A program made the position numbers and the translations under genes. Shown here piece by piece: positions 22,101 to 35,338 of a DNA stretch of 64,000 nt (position 1 is the first letter of the stretch; every line of letters starts with the position of its first letter). The notes beneath the pieces were generated by a model. It ran no database searches. It was not told the DNA's origin and saw nothing but the letters and a program-made list of their open reading frames with translations. This DNA comes from Oxyruncus cristatus. Lineage: Eukaryota; Chordata; Aves; Passeriformes; Cotingidae. The stretch is taken from contig VXAY01002056.1 in the NCBI GenBank assembly GCA_013399855.1, positions 276,727-340,726 of the forward strand, read 5' to 3'.

Positions 22101-25100
22101 AATAATGTGGTGAGTTCAAGGGCACATCCAGAGGAGGGTCTGACATTCAGTGTCTGATGAGAACCTTCTGGGCACTGACGGAGCTGCAGGGGTGCTGACA
22201 CTGGTGGTTGCCATGTCCCCCAGTGCAGGAGCCTTGGGACTCCCACTCATGTTCCGAGTGACCTAAATGGATCAGCAGTTATGTCCCTCCCACACAAGTG
22301 AAGCTGCTCCTGAGTCTCTGCACTTCATAGCCTGCTGCAGAAACAAAAAAACCAGGGCTGATTCCAGCCTTCATTAATACACAGCTGTAAACTCTGCATC
22401 TCCACAACCTCACCAGGCTGCCTGCAGATGGCCACTAGACCCTTTGGGAAGTGAGAACAGATAGAATATATATGGTATTTGGATGTGGACTTACTGCCAG
22501 GTTTTTAAAGATTTCAGCCCAGAAGCGCTGAGTGGTGAGGTACACAGTGGGTCTGTCGCTCCTCAAGGAGATGCCACAAGCCCTCCAGCTGAGTAACAGC
22601 CTTTAGGAGAACCTCAGATCTTGTTTTTACTTTCAACAGCCAAACTGGAGGAGGAAAGGCACATCTGTCAGATCAGAGGCAAGCTAGGCAGACCTGGGAA
22701 AACCAGGATTGAAGAGATATACCAAAGAGTAGGTTTGAGACACGGTGGCCTCCTCTGAGCTGCTGTGGGAAGTCAGGGAAGGTCTGTGGTTGCGTCTGAA
22801 CAGAGCTGACCTGTGCTTAGTGTCCTGCTGCACAGGGTTTTAACCAGAGACAGAAACCTGCATCATCAAAAATGTTCACAGACCAGAAATGCTATTGTCT
22901 ACTAAAGTGTTGAAGAATTTCTTATCTGTGAGCTTAATCAAATCAGCACAGACTGGCGTTGTGGCACCAAACTGTCCCAGGGTAAAGTGCATTTCTCCAC
23001 TGCAGCCCATGGACAGGCAGCAATGGCAGAGATGGGTGCTGCATCAGCCCTGCAGACCAGGTTTTCTCCTGGGAAGTCACATCCCAGGACTCGTCCAAGC
23101 CCAGGCAATGACACACCATAGGTGGGACTATGGACTAAGGAAAACCAGGAGATTTAAAAAAAGCTCTTGTTGCAGAGTGAGTGATGGGGAACCCGTGTTG
23201 TTTTCCCAGCTACAGTCTGAATTGGCAGCGTGGCTGTAGCATCTTTCTTAGGCACTATTCCAGCAAAACACTTGAGTTTGTGCTTAATTAAATCATGTGA
23301 GAAGTTTAAAGGGCTTGAAAGCATGCAGCTAAACACTTTGCTGGGGATTTAATATTAATGCCTCAGTTTCCCTTCTCCAGCATAAAAAAGAAATATTTAC
23401 TTCCCATACAAAGTGCTGACAAGCTTAATTCAATCTTACTTGTAAAGTGCCTTGAGGGCCTTGGGGAAAAGGTGCTGTAAAAATCAGAATATTATTCTAC
23501 ACTCCCTAGCAAGACAGCACTTAGCTTTATATATTGTTCTACTGATGATGCATCTCCCTCTGGCTGACAGCAGGAGCAATTAATGTATATAAACCAAAAG
23601 AGGTTGTTTAGGAAGCTTGTGGTCCGTGTAATCTGCTAACACCTGATGACAAATCCAAACTTGAAAAGGTGGAAAAGTCAGAGGTTTTAAGGCATTTTAG
23701 TGCAAAAACATGTGTGCGTGTGACTTCAGAGCAGTGACAGGAAAAGGGCTGTTTCTCCAGTAATGTATTTTTTATTCCTCATTCTTTTTTATGGCCTTTA
23801 CTGGTCACTTTTCAGTTTCTCTGGTCTCTTGTTAGTTACCAAACTGTACTCTGACACTGTTCTCTTATTTCAAATTTTCTTCATTGAATTGGGAAGAATC
23901 TGAATCTGACCTCAGAGGCAGCCAGAGTTAACTGAAGACAAGGGAACTGCAGCCAAGAAGAGACCATCAAGTGAAGCTGGAATGGGAGAGGTTACGGTAG
24001 GGTGGATTTTTTTTTTAAACCCTCTCATTGTTCTTCTGCATTTAAAAATGTTGAAAGTATTGTTTAGGACAGAGTATCGGAGGCAACACACATTTTCTTT
24101 AAGGTTCAGTGATATCACTACAGCTAACCACCAGTATTTTGTATATATTTATATATATTTTTAACCTCTGTATTTTCATGCATTGAAATACAAGTATACT
24201 GCAGTGTCTGCAAAAACAGACACTCGCAAAAGAGAGTGAAAACATGTTGCTCAAACTGTCTCCCCCAATAAAAAAACAAATGACTGAAAACAAAAAGGGC
24301 TTCACAGGTAGTTGCTGTGAATCCACGTTTCCTGCCTATATTTCTGAATTATATATTCTGGCTAAACTTAACTTTTTTTTTCCCTATTTTTGTCTTCTTT
24401 CAATGACAAATGGTACTTAAACTACCACAAAGGAGACATTGAGAATCATAGATCTTCCTCTGGCATTTTTTGTGTTTACTGTGTGTTTAATTCATTCTAA
24501 AATTCTTACAATGAAAGCAAGTTGTAACAAGTTTCTAGGCAATAATAGCAAGTCATGAGTGATTTTTTTATTTTATTTTTTTAAGTATGACCATTGGCAA
24601 CTTTCTCTGTTTGTGTATGTGTTTCTGCTCTGCCTTTCCAGGATACAACCCCTTTATGGAAATAGTATTTCCTCTTCTGTGCCTTCTCCAAGTGGCACAC
24701 AGTGGAGTCTCATTACTCAACAGAAACTCTATGTATCCTGAAAAATAAATAATTAAACGTAAGCTATTTCAGTAGGTAAATACTGCCTTTCTCACCCCTG
24801 TGCATAAAGCAGCCAGTGTTCCACACCTGGCACTGATCTGTTCTTGGAGTTCAGTCTCCTTGAAGTCCTCTGGCATGAAACCTTAACGTGCTGACACACT
24901 GTGTGTCACCCCTGGGACTGTCCCGGGGCAAAGGGCGGGGGTCAGTTGGGATCTGGGTGCCCACCACCTGCTCTGGCTGCTGGGCTGGAGATGAAGGTGG
25001 AGGAAGTTTACAAAAAAACCTACGTTTGTACACGTAAATGTCCTCAGGGACCCTCCTAGAGCTGTAGCTTCTATATGTGCTAGGCAGGTGTTCATTCCTG

Positions 25101-26934
25101 TTTTTCCTCAAGCTCAACAAAGATTGGCTTTAGGATAGCTGGCGTGGTACGTGGCCTGGGAGTTCCACACAAATACTCTAAAAGGATGAAATGCTGTTAA
25201 GCTTCCACTGAAAGAGGAAAGAAATGCGTTCCTGCCTACCTGGGATTCTCCAGCTCCACAGTTCTGGTCAATGCTGGCAGTGCTGCACTGGCAATTCCTA
25301 GCAATTCGGGGTAAGAACAGAATTTGGGGGCCCAGTGAGGACCACCACTGTCTGATCAGAGTTGATCACTCCTGCTCTTGCTTTTAGATTCAGCAGCTTC
25401 TTCTCATCAGTAACTTAGTGTGTTTCCCCCTTGTTTTCTTCACCTCTGGTTTGCTCATTTTTCTCCTTCTAACTATACTACCGAAAATATATCTTCCCTC
25501 ACTCTAAAGAAGTGTGAGGCAATCTTTGGGTTTTTTTTTCTTCAACATATGCTGTAGCTTCTCCACATGATGTGGCAGCTCAAGTGCTGTATTTTATAAA
25601 TAAATTTCAAGTTACTGCTTTGCTAAATGACATGTATATAAAGAACTGATCAGCACCCAAGTACTTTTGGTGTTCGAGTAATGATGCAAATCAGGCCAAC
25701 ACCTCAATTTGGATGTAATTTCTAGATCACTCCACCAGAAGTTTCAAATGAAAGCTGATGGAGGGGCAGGGTATGTCAGTTAGGTTGTGGGGCTCTGACT
25801 TGTGTAATAAGTGCAGGCTTAATCTCTGCTAATGCCCGACAAGCATTGTCGAGACTGTTATACAACCACCTGGAACTGCTGCCAGGTAAAGGTTTTGGGT
25901 GCCTGTTGTGCAGCTGGAGGAGACTGTTATCAGAAGGGGAAGTCCCCCAGCACAAGGTAGAACCAGCACCCCAGGTCAGCACTGGAATTCAGCAGAGGCA
26001 GGAGGCAGCCAGTGGGTGCGTGGCACAGTGTGAGTGGTGCTGGTGTGGGTTCACAGGTGCCTTGGCAGCACCCTCTGTGCCTGAGCTGCCACAGTGCCCA
26101 TGCCAGCCCAGCTCCCCTCTACCCTGCATGACTGGATATGCTTTGGCAATGGACAGCTGTCACCAGGGCAAGTTTCCATTGCTACAGGGGCCTGCCTGCC
26201 AGATTTTTAAACATAAGTGAGGTGAATCCAGAAGGCTGGTAACAAAGCAGTGATGAAGATTCAGTGCTGCAGTGACCAGAGCCATGGAGGACACGGAGAA
26301 AAGCAACTTCATGTGGTTTGTGGTAGGAAGGTACCTGATGTATGTAAGAGCAGCTCTAAAGGTGCTGTGGTCTGTAGCACTCTCCTAAGGCAGACCAGAG
26401 CCCAGTAGCTCTGTGAATGGATCCTCATCCCAGAATTCCCACTCAGTCCCTTTCACAAGCAACATATCTATGTATTTTAAGCAGGGAAACAATTGCAAGT
26501 CTTATGATGTTTCTTTCATTTGCTGAGGAAAATTATGAAGCATTAAATGTGCAGAGTGCTTGACTTGGTGAAACAAAGCTGAGGAATGACTTTAAATGGA
26601 CCACATATTCCTCGCTGGAGTTTTATTGCTGACAGCTGATGGCAGTTTGCTACCAGCTCTGGACAATGGAATAAGCAGTCTCAATGATAGCACAGAAACA
26701 AGGAAAAAACCCTCCCTTTCCTTAAAACTGGATCAAGGAAGTGGACCCTTAGCATGATTGGTTGTGACCAGGACCCTGTTTCTGAAATGTGATCCATGTG
26801 TGCAAATCCCACACAGATCAAATGTCAAAACTGCAGTGTTCTTTGACATTTCAGTTGAGAAAAAGGACAAATGTATTCTGTACTCATATTTTCTTTTTTT
26901 TTTTTTTAAGCAGAAACAATTAAATTAACTCTGA

Positions 26935-27330
26935 AACAAGGCTTTGATTGCTATCTCACTGACGTCAGCTTTACATTGATGTAATTCCACAGACCGGTGG
27001 GATCATTGCTGATTTGCACTGGTGTAAGCAGAGGAACAGTTGGGCTCTGTGTTTTCCAGGCAGCGAAGCTGCTTATGTTTTGTGTAAAGAAAGAAACTCA
27101 GTTAAACAACTTAAGGGGAAATAAATTAACCAAGAAATCTAGAAGGAGCCAATAGCAATATAAACACAGATACAGCTACAATATTCCAACTGTATTGCTA
27201 ACTTTGAAAAAAATACCTAGCCTAATTAAGGGAAGATTGACTCTGCCATAAATATGCACACTGATCTCTCTAATTTTCAAGTTTTAATTGACATGCAAAG
27301 GTGAGCAATTTAATAACTTTCTGCAATTTT
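26935..27330. promoter_or_regulatory. Candidate conserved enhancer with a perfect CRE
   Basis: TGACGTCA at 26960-26967 is a perfect palindromic cAMP response element, followed 8 bases later by ATTGAT (26975-26980). The rest is AT-rich, repeat-free and dense in homeodomain cores. CREB/ATF use is inferred from the motif. Confidence 0.35.
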
Positions 27331-27889
27331 GTTTATTTTTTAGTGTACATACCGTACTTTATTGCCTTTGAGATCCTTGAATGAATGGAAGCTTCTCTTC
27401 CTACTCAATTAACATTATACAACATGCACATAAATCAACTGTAAGGGTTAAAATTATAAATGATCTAGTGTGAAAGTAGCAAAGAAAGTACTACCCAACA
27501 TAGGCTGGTTGACAACCTAGCTCCTTCTGTAGGAAGGGGAGTTGACCTTTGTGTATGGGCCAAGGATTTCACCATTGATGTCATTTGGCAGGCATGGAGA
27601 TAGACATATTATATTTATTTATTTACTTATTACACAGTGAAGGACAATCAGACCTTTCAGTATTCAGCTTTAATGCTCATTTATTTTTGCTGTAATTGCT
27701 ATCATGCTCTCCCTTTAGAGGATGTCAAACTCCTGAAAAGAGCAATTATTGTGCTTTAGTTACAGTAAAGCTTACAAACACTATGCTTGGGGTGAGGGAT
27801 ATAGGCTTGGCCTGTATCAAGTAAATTTTGGTGTATGGAGTGGAGCTGGGCCCAGGACGGATACAAACAATGTTGCCAACAAGTGAGGT

Positions 27890-28300
27890 GAGCCACAGCA
27901 TTATTCACTGATTACATCTGATTACAGAACAGCAGCTAATGAGTGGAATATTAAGGAATACTTTTTATCTAGGAAAAAAAAGAAAAGAAGAAAAACAACC
28001 CCACAAAAATTTGGAATCTGCTAAACATGAATATGGGTAAATTTCATATTTCTGTATTGAAAAAAATCAGTCCTGAGTATTATGTGCAACCCATTCTGTT
28101 CCGTGCCATTTCCATTCAGTCTTTACTATTAACGTGTAGTATATGCCACTAAATGGCCATGAATATATTAGAAAGACTATGGCTAATAACCGTGCAATTA
28201 AAATTTTTAGAACGAGGTCGTGGCAGTTTTGCAATAGGTCTGGCATTTACCTAATAAGCCCCAACTCACTGACTACTTAAGTAAATGATACACAACTTCT
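27890..28300. promoter_or_regulatory. Candidate conserved non-coding element
   Basis: Two dense blocks (27890-27965 and 28120-28295) contain TAATGAG, AATGGCCAT and CAATTAAAAT-type motifs, with no coding signal. They are separated by an A-rich stretch near 27974-28000. Appearance-based inference. Confidence 0.3.
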
Positions 28301-29679
28301 CCTGTAAACCTGGCATGGGGTTACATTAAATATTGCCCCATATTTAACAATGTGCTACTTTCCTGCCCTACTCTCATAAGTCTAGTAGGAGTTGTGGCCT
28401 TAATTTAGCTTGGGTGGAGCTATAGGCTGGAGTTGTTGTTCCAGCAAGGTAATTGCTTCTCTACATAAGTGAATTATCCCTTTCATTTATAGGGCCCATG
28501 GAAAGTTGTGTGCAATTTCAGTGCGCTCCTCAGTGTGGCTGTAGCAATTCTTCTCTGTGTTGTGAACGTGCTCACTGTGTTGGTTTTGTCCCAGGTGCAG
28601 CAGCTGTGCTTGCAGGGTGAGCTGTACGACAAGCTGGCCCTTGGCAGGGATGCTGGCTCTGCTCACTGATGGCTTCTTCCACTAATGTGATGGAAGATGA
28701 GCCTTCCTGAAAACGGAAAGTCCAAAGGCCTTCCTGACAGGCTGAATGGGATGGGAAGTCTGCAGAGAGGCATGTAGAAAAACCTGGCAAACCGTGGTTG
28801 TGGTACAAGCTCCAGATGAGCAGCCGGTAGCAGTCAGGCACTTGAGGGCAAAGGCTGTGGATGTGAGTCCTGCTGTAGATGAGGAGGGAGCTGCCCAAGC
28901 AGGAGAAGCTGGCTGGGATGTGCCACCAACTTGTTGATATGGTGCTAAACCTCAACCCAGCTGCTGCAGCAGGACAGGGAAAGTAAACAGAGCTGGTGGA
29001 GGCATCAGAAGTTGAACTTTGTGAACTCCTACTAGATGGAGTTACACCAGCAATTAATTTGGTGCAATTACTGGCACAGAACTGCGTTGGAAATTATTGC
29101 AAGATGGATCAAGTCATTACCAATAGGAAAACAGCATTGCAAAACTCCAAACACCTCCTTCCAAGTGTTATGCTCTCACTTTCCACTGAAATAAATGGAA
29201 ATAACACAAATGGGGTGCCTGAATTCCTGACCAATCACTGCACCGAGAAATTAGGGTACAGCTTCTGGATGTAGCTGCTCAAAAGTAAAGAGTGATGATC
29301 TGGACTGGAAACAGTTTTTATGCTTCTATTCTCCCAAAACCTTATACTATTGGAGTCATCTTGCTGTTTTTGTTGGCAAACATACATCTCCAGCTTCTAG
29401 TCAGGGGATGTCAGGGCTTGCTGTTGCTACAAAAACTTCAACTTTAGCATGGAAACCTATATATTTTCTGATTAATGTTTCCATCAAGCTTAGTCCTGGG
29501 TAAACATTGTGTAACATTAGCATTCATCAGTGAACTTGCACAATCCCCTTGAAAAAACATCAAAAAAAAACCCCTCCCCAAAATCTGCTTTCAGTCTAGG
29601 GTGAATATTACAGCCACAGAAAAGATCTATGTAAAAGAGAACAGTTTCCCTCTCTTTCAGAAATTAATGATCTCTTCAC

Positions 29680-29785
29680 AAGCTGATCATTTACTTTTCA
29701 GTGCATTATCGCCTGATTAGTCAAGTGCTGATGCAATTAAACTTAATGATCTTACTGAGTCTGCCTAGATTGACATTTTAAAAGG
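29680..29785. promoter_or_regulatory. Candidate short conserved element
   Basis: This is a compact run of homeodomain and GATA-like cores (CTGATTAG, CAATTAAAC, TTAATGATC) around 29690-29760. No gene is nearby. Inferred from motif density only. Confidence 0.25.
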
Positions 29786-31764
29786 ATGGGTAGTTAGCAT
29801 TTTTGTAAAGCAGAACCTTTGTTTTTATCGTCATACTTCTATATTTCCATTGCCACCAGTCACCATTTCAGATGAGATTGTACTATTCTCTTTGGGTGCT
29901 GGTATCTAATTGCACACCACGGATCAGCTACTTAAGAAGCATGCAAAGTTTATGAAATATCAGTTTAGGAGTTGCTCCAAACAGAGAGGGGATTATGCAA
30001 GTTACTTTTCCCAAGGTGAATTATAGACACACAGGAAGGGTATAATTTCTGTTGGCAAGAAGGCCTGACTGCTAGACCCTAGTGTCTGGAAGAGCTGCAG
30101 AAGAAGAGATTCCATCCTGAGAGGTGTTAAGCTCCTGTTGCTGCTGCCAGAAGAGTAAAGAAGGCACAAGGCATCCCATGTAACATGGGAAACTTGAGGA
30201 GCAGCACAGGACATGGACCGAGTTGCTTCCAACTAAAGGAATCTTCTGTATGTAAACAAGGTTTAGTAGCAAAGTGTTGAGTCCAGGAAATTATTTCTGG
30301 TGAGGAGAATATGCTTTCCTTTTGAGAGAAGTGCAATTACTTCTCTATTGTTCTCCTAGTTCCTTCCCAACTTAACTTGGCTGTGCCTCCAGTGAGAAAG
30401 TACTACTTGGAAAATAAAGGACTTTGAGAGAACACAGAGAGGAAAACAAAAAATCCAAGATGTCATTTTACTAATTTCAGAAAGTGAATATAGCCCGTAA
30501 GAACATGATAATAGCTATATGCTTTTACTTTGAAAGGGACAGTTAGTACTGAAATTAAGCAATGGAGGATTTTGGTGGGAGCTGCATGGAAGGAAAAATC
30601 CCTGTAAGTTAGAAAACAACAGGGTCTAACAGGAGAGCACCTGCTGGTTTATACTTTCCCTGTTTGTTTACTCTTTTCAAAACATTTAGCACTATGTCCA
30701 AAATTTGTGTACTTCTGAGAAAGAAAACTAAAATGTTGCTGTTCCTACTCTGTCACAGATTCTGATTTTCTAATATGGGACAGGCTTCCTGTAGAAGTAA
30801 CTCCATTGACTTAATTGACCCATTTGCACCAGGGAGAGCTGATGAAGCAAGATGAGAATCAAGCCCATAGGTTAAAAATTTCAAAAGTAAGTATCTAAAA
30901 TTAGGTGCCTAATTCCATAATTGGGAACCTGAGTGGAGTTGGACTGGTTTTTAAAAACACTCTGGGCTGACAAATTCTCCTGAAGTCAGTTGGAAATGAG
31001 TTTTCCTTTGAAAATCAGGCTGTGCCTGGATGTTGTTACGGGTACGTCAGACATCCTGGATTGAAGGTTTTAATTTTCTGTCCCAATATATAACTGGATC
31101 AGCACGTACCCAATGCACGGAGTTCTCATCATGTAGTATTCTAAAACATGAGTATGTCCCATTCTGATAGACATTCTGGTATGAATCAGTGTTTGGGGAC
31201 TCAAAAAGATCAGATGAATACACTTTCCTCTCTTTGATCCTGAGGCAAGCCACAAATGTAAAAGAGGCCTAAGAGCTGTTCCAAAGGATGCTGGTGAGAA
31301 GTTTTGTGGAGGAACTTCTGCTCGAGCTGGAGATGAATACAGAACAAAACCTCCTCTGAAGCACCCACCAACAAGGTCTTTGTGCCTCCAAGAGCCATCT
31401 GAAACAAAGCAATCTGAGAAGCTCTGGAAGCACTGCTTTAATGCCATTGATTTATCTCTGCAGGACATAATGAGCCATATTACCTGAAAATTCTAAGGAT
31501 GGGAAATGCAGTTTCACCATCTTTTAGGTATTTTTAAATCTTCCTGCATTGAAGCCATTCAAATACCTAAATGAAGCTGTTTACAGGTATCTTGAGAAAG
31601 AATTATGACAAATTCTCTTCCATTCAACTAGATCCACTTATCTATATATATTGCTGAACTAAAAACCAAACTCAAAATGCCTATAAAGCCTAAAACTAAA
31701 CTTTTAAAAACATACTGATATTTTAATTAACATTTGGTTTTGAATTATCTCAGTTTCTGTAACA

Positions 31765-31811
31765 GCTTGTAGGAATTTATTAGTTCTGTGGACTAATAAA
31801 TTCCTATAAGC
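31765..31811. repeat. 20-bp-arm hairpin with 7-base loop
   Basis: Bases 31765-31784 pair with 31792-31811 over 20 positions, with 19 Watson-Crick pairs and one G-T wobble (31769/31807), around the loop TCTGTGG. The core is AGGAATTTATTAGT against ACTAATAAATTCCT. ACA flanks the arms on both sides, so a 3-base target duplication is possible but weak. It is shorter than normal pre-miRNAs. No transposon ends are recognised. A template-switch mutation would produce exactly this shape. Confidence 0.9.
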
Positions 31812-34800
31812 ACATAATTCATTTCTTTCCAAAGTGGTTACTGCTGGTGAGAATTAAATGATAGTTGATTCTTCACAGGCTTTTTTTTAGCACACTTCAA
31901 ATTTGTTCCACTGCATACTGTACCTTCCAGTCTATTTCTGATTGTCTTCATTCTTTTGCAATAATATTCTCCCAAGTGTGGTGGCTTTATATCACAGAAG
32001 TGGCAGCCATGTCAAAAACAGCTGTGCCACATCACTTAACAGGCAGTAATTGTCTCCAGGAATCACAGGAATCTTGATCTGCTGCATCAGACATTAGTTC
32101 TTTGACAGCTAAAGCTGAAAAGGCACTTGGGATGTAACCTAAAATACACTCTGTTCCAGGTTGCAGGGGCTGTGCCAAAAGTGTAAACTGCTGAAGAAAA
32201 CATAGCCAGACATTTATCTTGACTTTTTTTTAAAACTTCATTTCTATATGAACAAGACTTATGTGACAACATTGTGCCATGCCATGCTGTCCCAAGTGAG
32301 GATATTTTTAAATCCAATGGCAAGTTTCAGACATGGTCACTATTCAGAAGAGAAGTAAGGGTCTGACACATTTCAGGAAAAGGATGTAGGGTGTCCCTGT
32401 TAAAGTTTCCACCAAGAAAGAGGCTGCCACCAAAACTCATATGCTGTATGTGCAGGAGCCACTTCGTTTGCATGGATTCTGCAGCCCAGACTCTCACCTG
32501 TCTAGACACTGAAGTTAATCAACCATGAGACAGAATTTGATAAGAAACCTGTTTTTGTCCCTGCTTGTGCTCCCAGAAGTGTGTGTTGGTCTAGACTTGG
32601 CAGTGGGAGGGCAGTTAAAGTTCTGTTTGTGTTTCTAAGCTAATCCTGCTTTTGTGTGATGCGTGATGCAGCCGTGTGCTTTTCAGATGTTTTAAGCTGA
32701 TGTTAAACTTATGAGGTCAAAAATGCATTTCAGTAGTGTCATCGTTCTCATAAGATTTCCAAGTATGTGTAAGCGAATTCTCATGGCTTAAGCCACTTAT
32801 CCCGTATTTTCTCTGTGTATTCATGCAGTGCTCATCATTTTTTTGGTGACTGGGTGGTCAAGGCCATTTTTAGCTATTTTACCCAAACTAAGTCCACAAA
32901 TTTGTTTGGGATGCTTATCTTTATTTTGCTTTTAGTATTATACATGAAATACTGTATAATTAGATATTTTTTGTTAATATGTATAATATAGATAGAATTA
33001 GATAAATTTTATATTCTGCTTTTTTCAGATTGGCTATGTGTCTGTGTGGTCAAAAGAGAAACAGTCCTTCATCTGAAGCGAAGCAGGACCTGAGGATGTA
33101 TCTCAGACATACCCATGGCTCTCTGGTTCCAGGAATGCCCTGACTCAAGGCGGGAAGCTGAACCTGAAATCTCCTACATGGTCAGTAGAGCAGAACTGCA
33201 TGCCAGGCCTGGCTTTCTCTTTTATATCCCCTAGAACTTTTTAAATAATAACTGGTTTTCAGGCTGGCTTCTAATTTCCCAGTGGCTTAAACTCCTAAAA
33301 ACTATGTGGTAACGGGAAGCTAGTTGGCTCATTAATTAAGAAAACACCTTGGAAAAAGCGCTTTGAGAGAGTATTTTCTTGGAAGTCAGGTCTATTTGTG
33401 TCTAGTGAGCTGTTTCTTAAAAAGTGCCAAAGTGAGATTAAAACTTTTTAAAAATACTATGTGAAGCATAACAGCTAAATAGTTACAATTGTAAGTTAAA
33501 TAGTAGAAAGGCAGATCTGGTTTTGGCTGTAAAACCAATATTAGAACAAGGTACAAACTAATTTGCAGTGTCTTACAGCAACAATTAGTGTCCTAAAGGA
33601 TGTGACTTTTCATTAGGATGACTAGGAGGATCTGACAGGTGGCTGAATCATGCCCACTGTAGTTATGCTGAACTCCATATACACGCACCCACAGTATTTA
33701 TTGCTCAGTCAAATTCTTCCTTTTATAATTCTGGATTGCCACATTTGCAATTACATTGCATCCGGCAGAGCTCTGAGATATGTAATTACCAAACACGTTT
33801 ACAGCAGTCACACAGCAACAGAAGTGACACTCATGTACTTACGGGTGTAAAATCAAAGCACCGCGTGTGATACCCTCCTACCTGCCTGTGACTGAACTGA
33901 GAGGTGTTTACTGCACAGTTTATTCTGTGAAGCACCCTCCCAGTGTAATGATATACAACTGATAAATGAGACAGGGAAATAGGTGCAGTTCATACAAGCA
34001 AAACAGCGTAGAATTGAGCTGTTCTGGAATTTTACAATCTTTACAATCCCCCTTCAGTGGCTGCTCAACTAGCTGTGAGAAAGAGTGGCTACACAGAGCC
34101 TACATGTATGCACATCTGTGGGGATTCTGGCACACCAGAAAGGATGGGGAGTTGATTAGCCCATGCACAGGGGGCAGAAGTTATATGTATTTATAAATGA
34201 CCTTGTTGTAGGGAGTGAGTGCCTCCCGTAGGGCCCAAGGCTATCAGGTGGGGATGTCTGTAAATGGTAATCACAGTGGAGGGAATTGCTAGTAACGACT
34301 GGAGGTGTGGCAGTGTCTGTGTCCCAACTAGGGGACCCCATTAAAGCATGAGAAGCCTAGATCATCTGTCTTTCTGACCGACTCTAAATTCGAGTAACAG
34401 AGCTCGCCATGCCACAGTCTCCAGGTGAACCGTGAACACTCCAGCTCTTTGGCAGCACAACTTCCCGTTTCAGGCAGTTCCTTCTGCTGTCTGGAGGCCA
34501 CTTTAGCCGGCCTACATCTGGGCCCTTGCTGAAATAGGGATCCACATCAGCACGGCAGCTTGCTCGTGGTGCATCAGCACTGCTGCTGCTGCGGTGGAGG
34601 GGAGCGGGGCACTGACGGTGGGGGAGATCCGCACCCGGCAGCCCCGGCCCTGCCCTGCTTTGCCAGGCAGCCGCGCAGGCCCGACGTTTCGGGGAAACCT
34701 GAATTTCTGCCGGATTAAGGCGGTTGTGTAACCGCAGCCCAGCTGACTCCATTGTTCCTCCGCACGATATAGTTATGAGCGTGAAGTGAGCGCCGATCGC

Positions 34801-34979
34801 GGCGCTGCTGGGAGGGCGGGCAGGGGCTGCCCCGGGGCCAGGGACGTTCACAGCCCTTCTCCCCGGTCCGGCCGCGGGTGTGAGCGGGCGGGGCATCGAC
34901 CTCCCGCGGGTCGGGCACTTCACGCTTGGAATCGCCGATTAACGCGTGCATATAAACCCCTGTGGCCATGGGCGCGGGC

Positions 34980-35074
34980 TCCCGCGGGCAGACGGAGGGC
35001 CAGCGTGGCAGGACACTGAGTGTAGCTCTGCGGACCGGAGAGGGGGAGCCGGGCAGCGGCTGACGGCGGTGCGG
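34980..35074 (+). other. Possible non-coding first exon of FAM214A
   Basis: A TATAAA at 34951 would place initiation near 34980. A strong donor, GCGG then GTGAGC, follows with the GT at 35075-35076. Together they outline a 5' untranslated exon of about 95 bases. This is a prediction; the left boundary is approximate. Confidence 0.3.
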
Positions 35075-35275
35075 GTGAGCAGCTGGGAGAGTGACTGAGG
35101 GGGCGCTCCCCTCCACGGGGCGCGACAGCCAAAGCACTTGGCGATGTGTTGGCGGGGAAGGACGGGTTGGGGGGGACGGGAGGAGGCCGTTTGGGCGAAC
35201 CGACAGACCCAGCGGCGCAGTTTGAGCGCAGGGCACGGGGCGCTCCCGCGCCGGGCCGTGGCGGGGCCGCGCTCC

Positions 35276-35289
35276 GTTGCCGTGACAAC
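35276..35289. promoter_or_regulatory. RFX X-box-like site
   Basis: GTTGCCGTGACAAC fits the imperfect palindrome bound by RFX factors (GTHNYY-AT-RRNAAC) with one mismatch in the central AT. It lies in the promoter CpG island. Confidence 0.4.
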
Positions 35290-35338
35290 AGCGCTGCCCG
35301 GCGGGCGCGGGGCATTGGCCGCCGTGGGCACGTGTGGC

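Larger units (their letters stand above)
15300..34550. other. Intergenic region between ONECUT1 and FAM214A
   Basis: No open frame here shows a recognisable domain. The longest ones (for example 16144-16734, 17511-17993 and 28572-28955) have low-information composition and overlap other frames. Apart from the blocks listed separately, I see ordinary unique sequence and a few simple T or A runs (19313-19330, 26889-26907). A lncRNA cannot be excluded. Confidence 0.7.
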
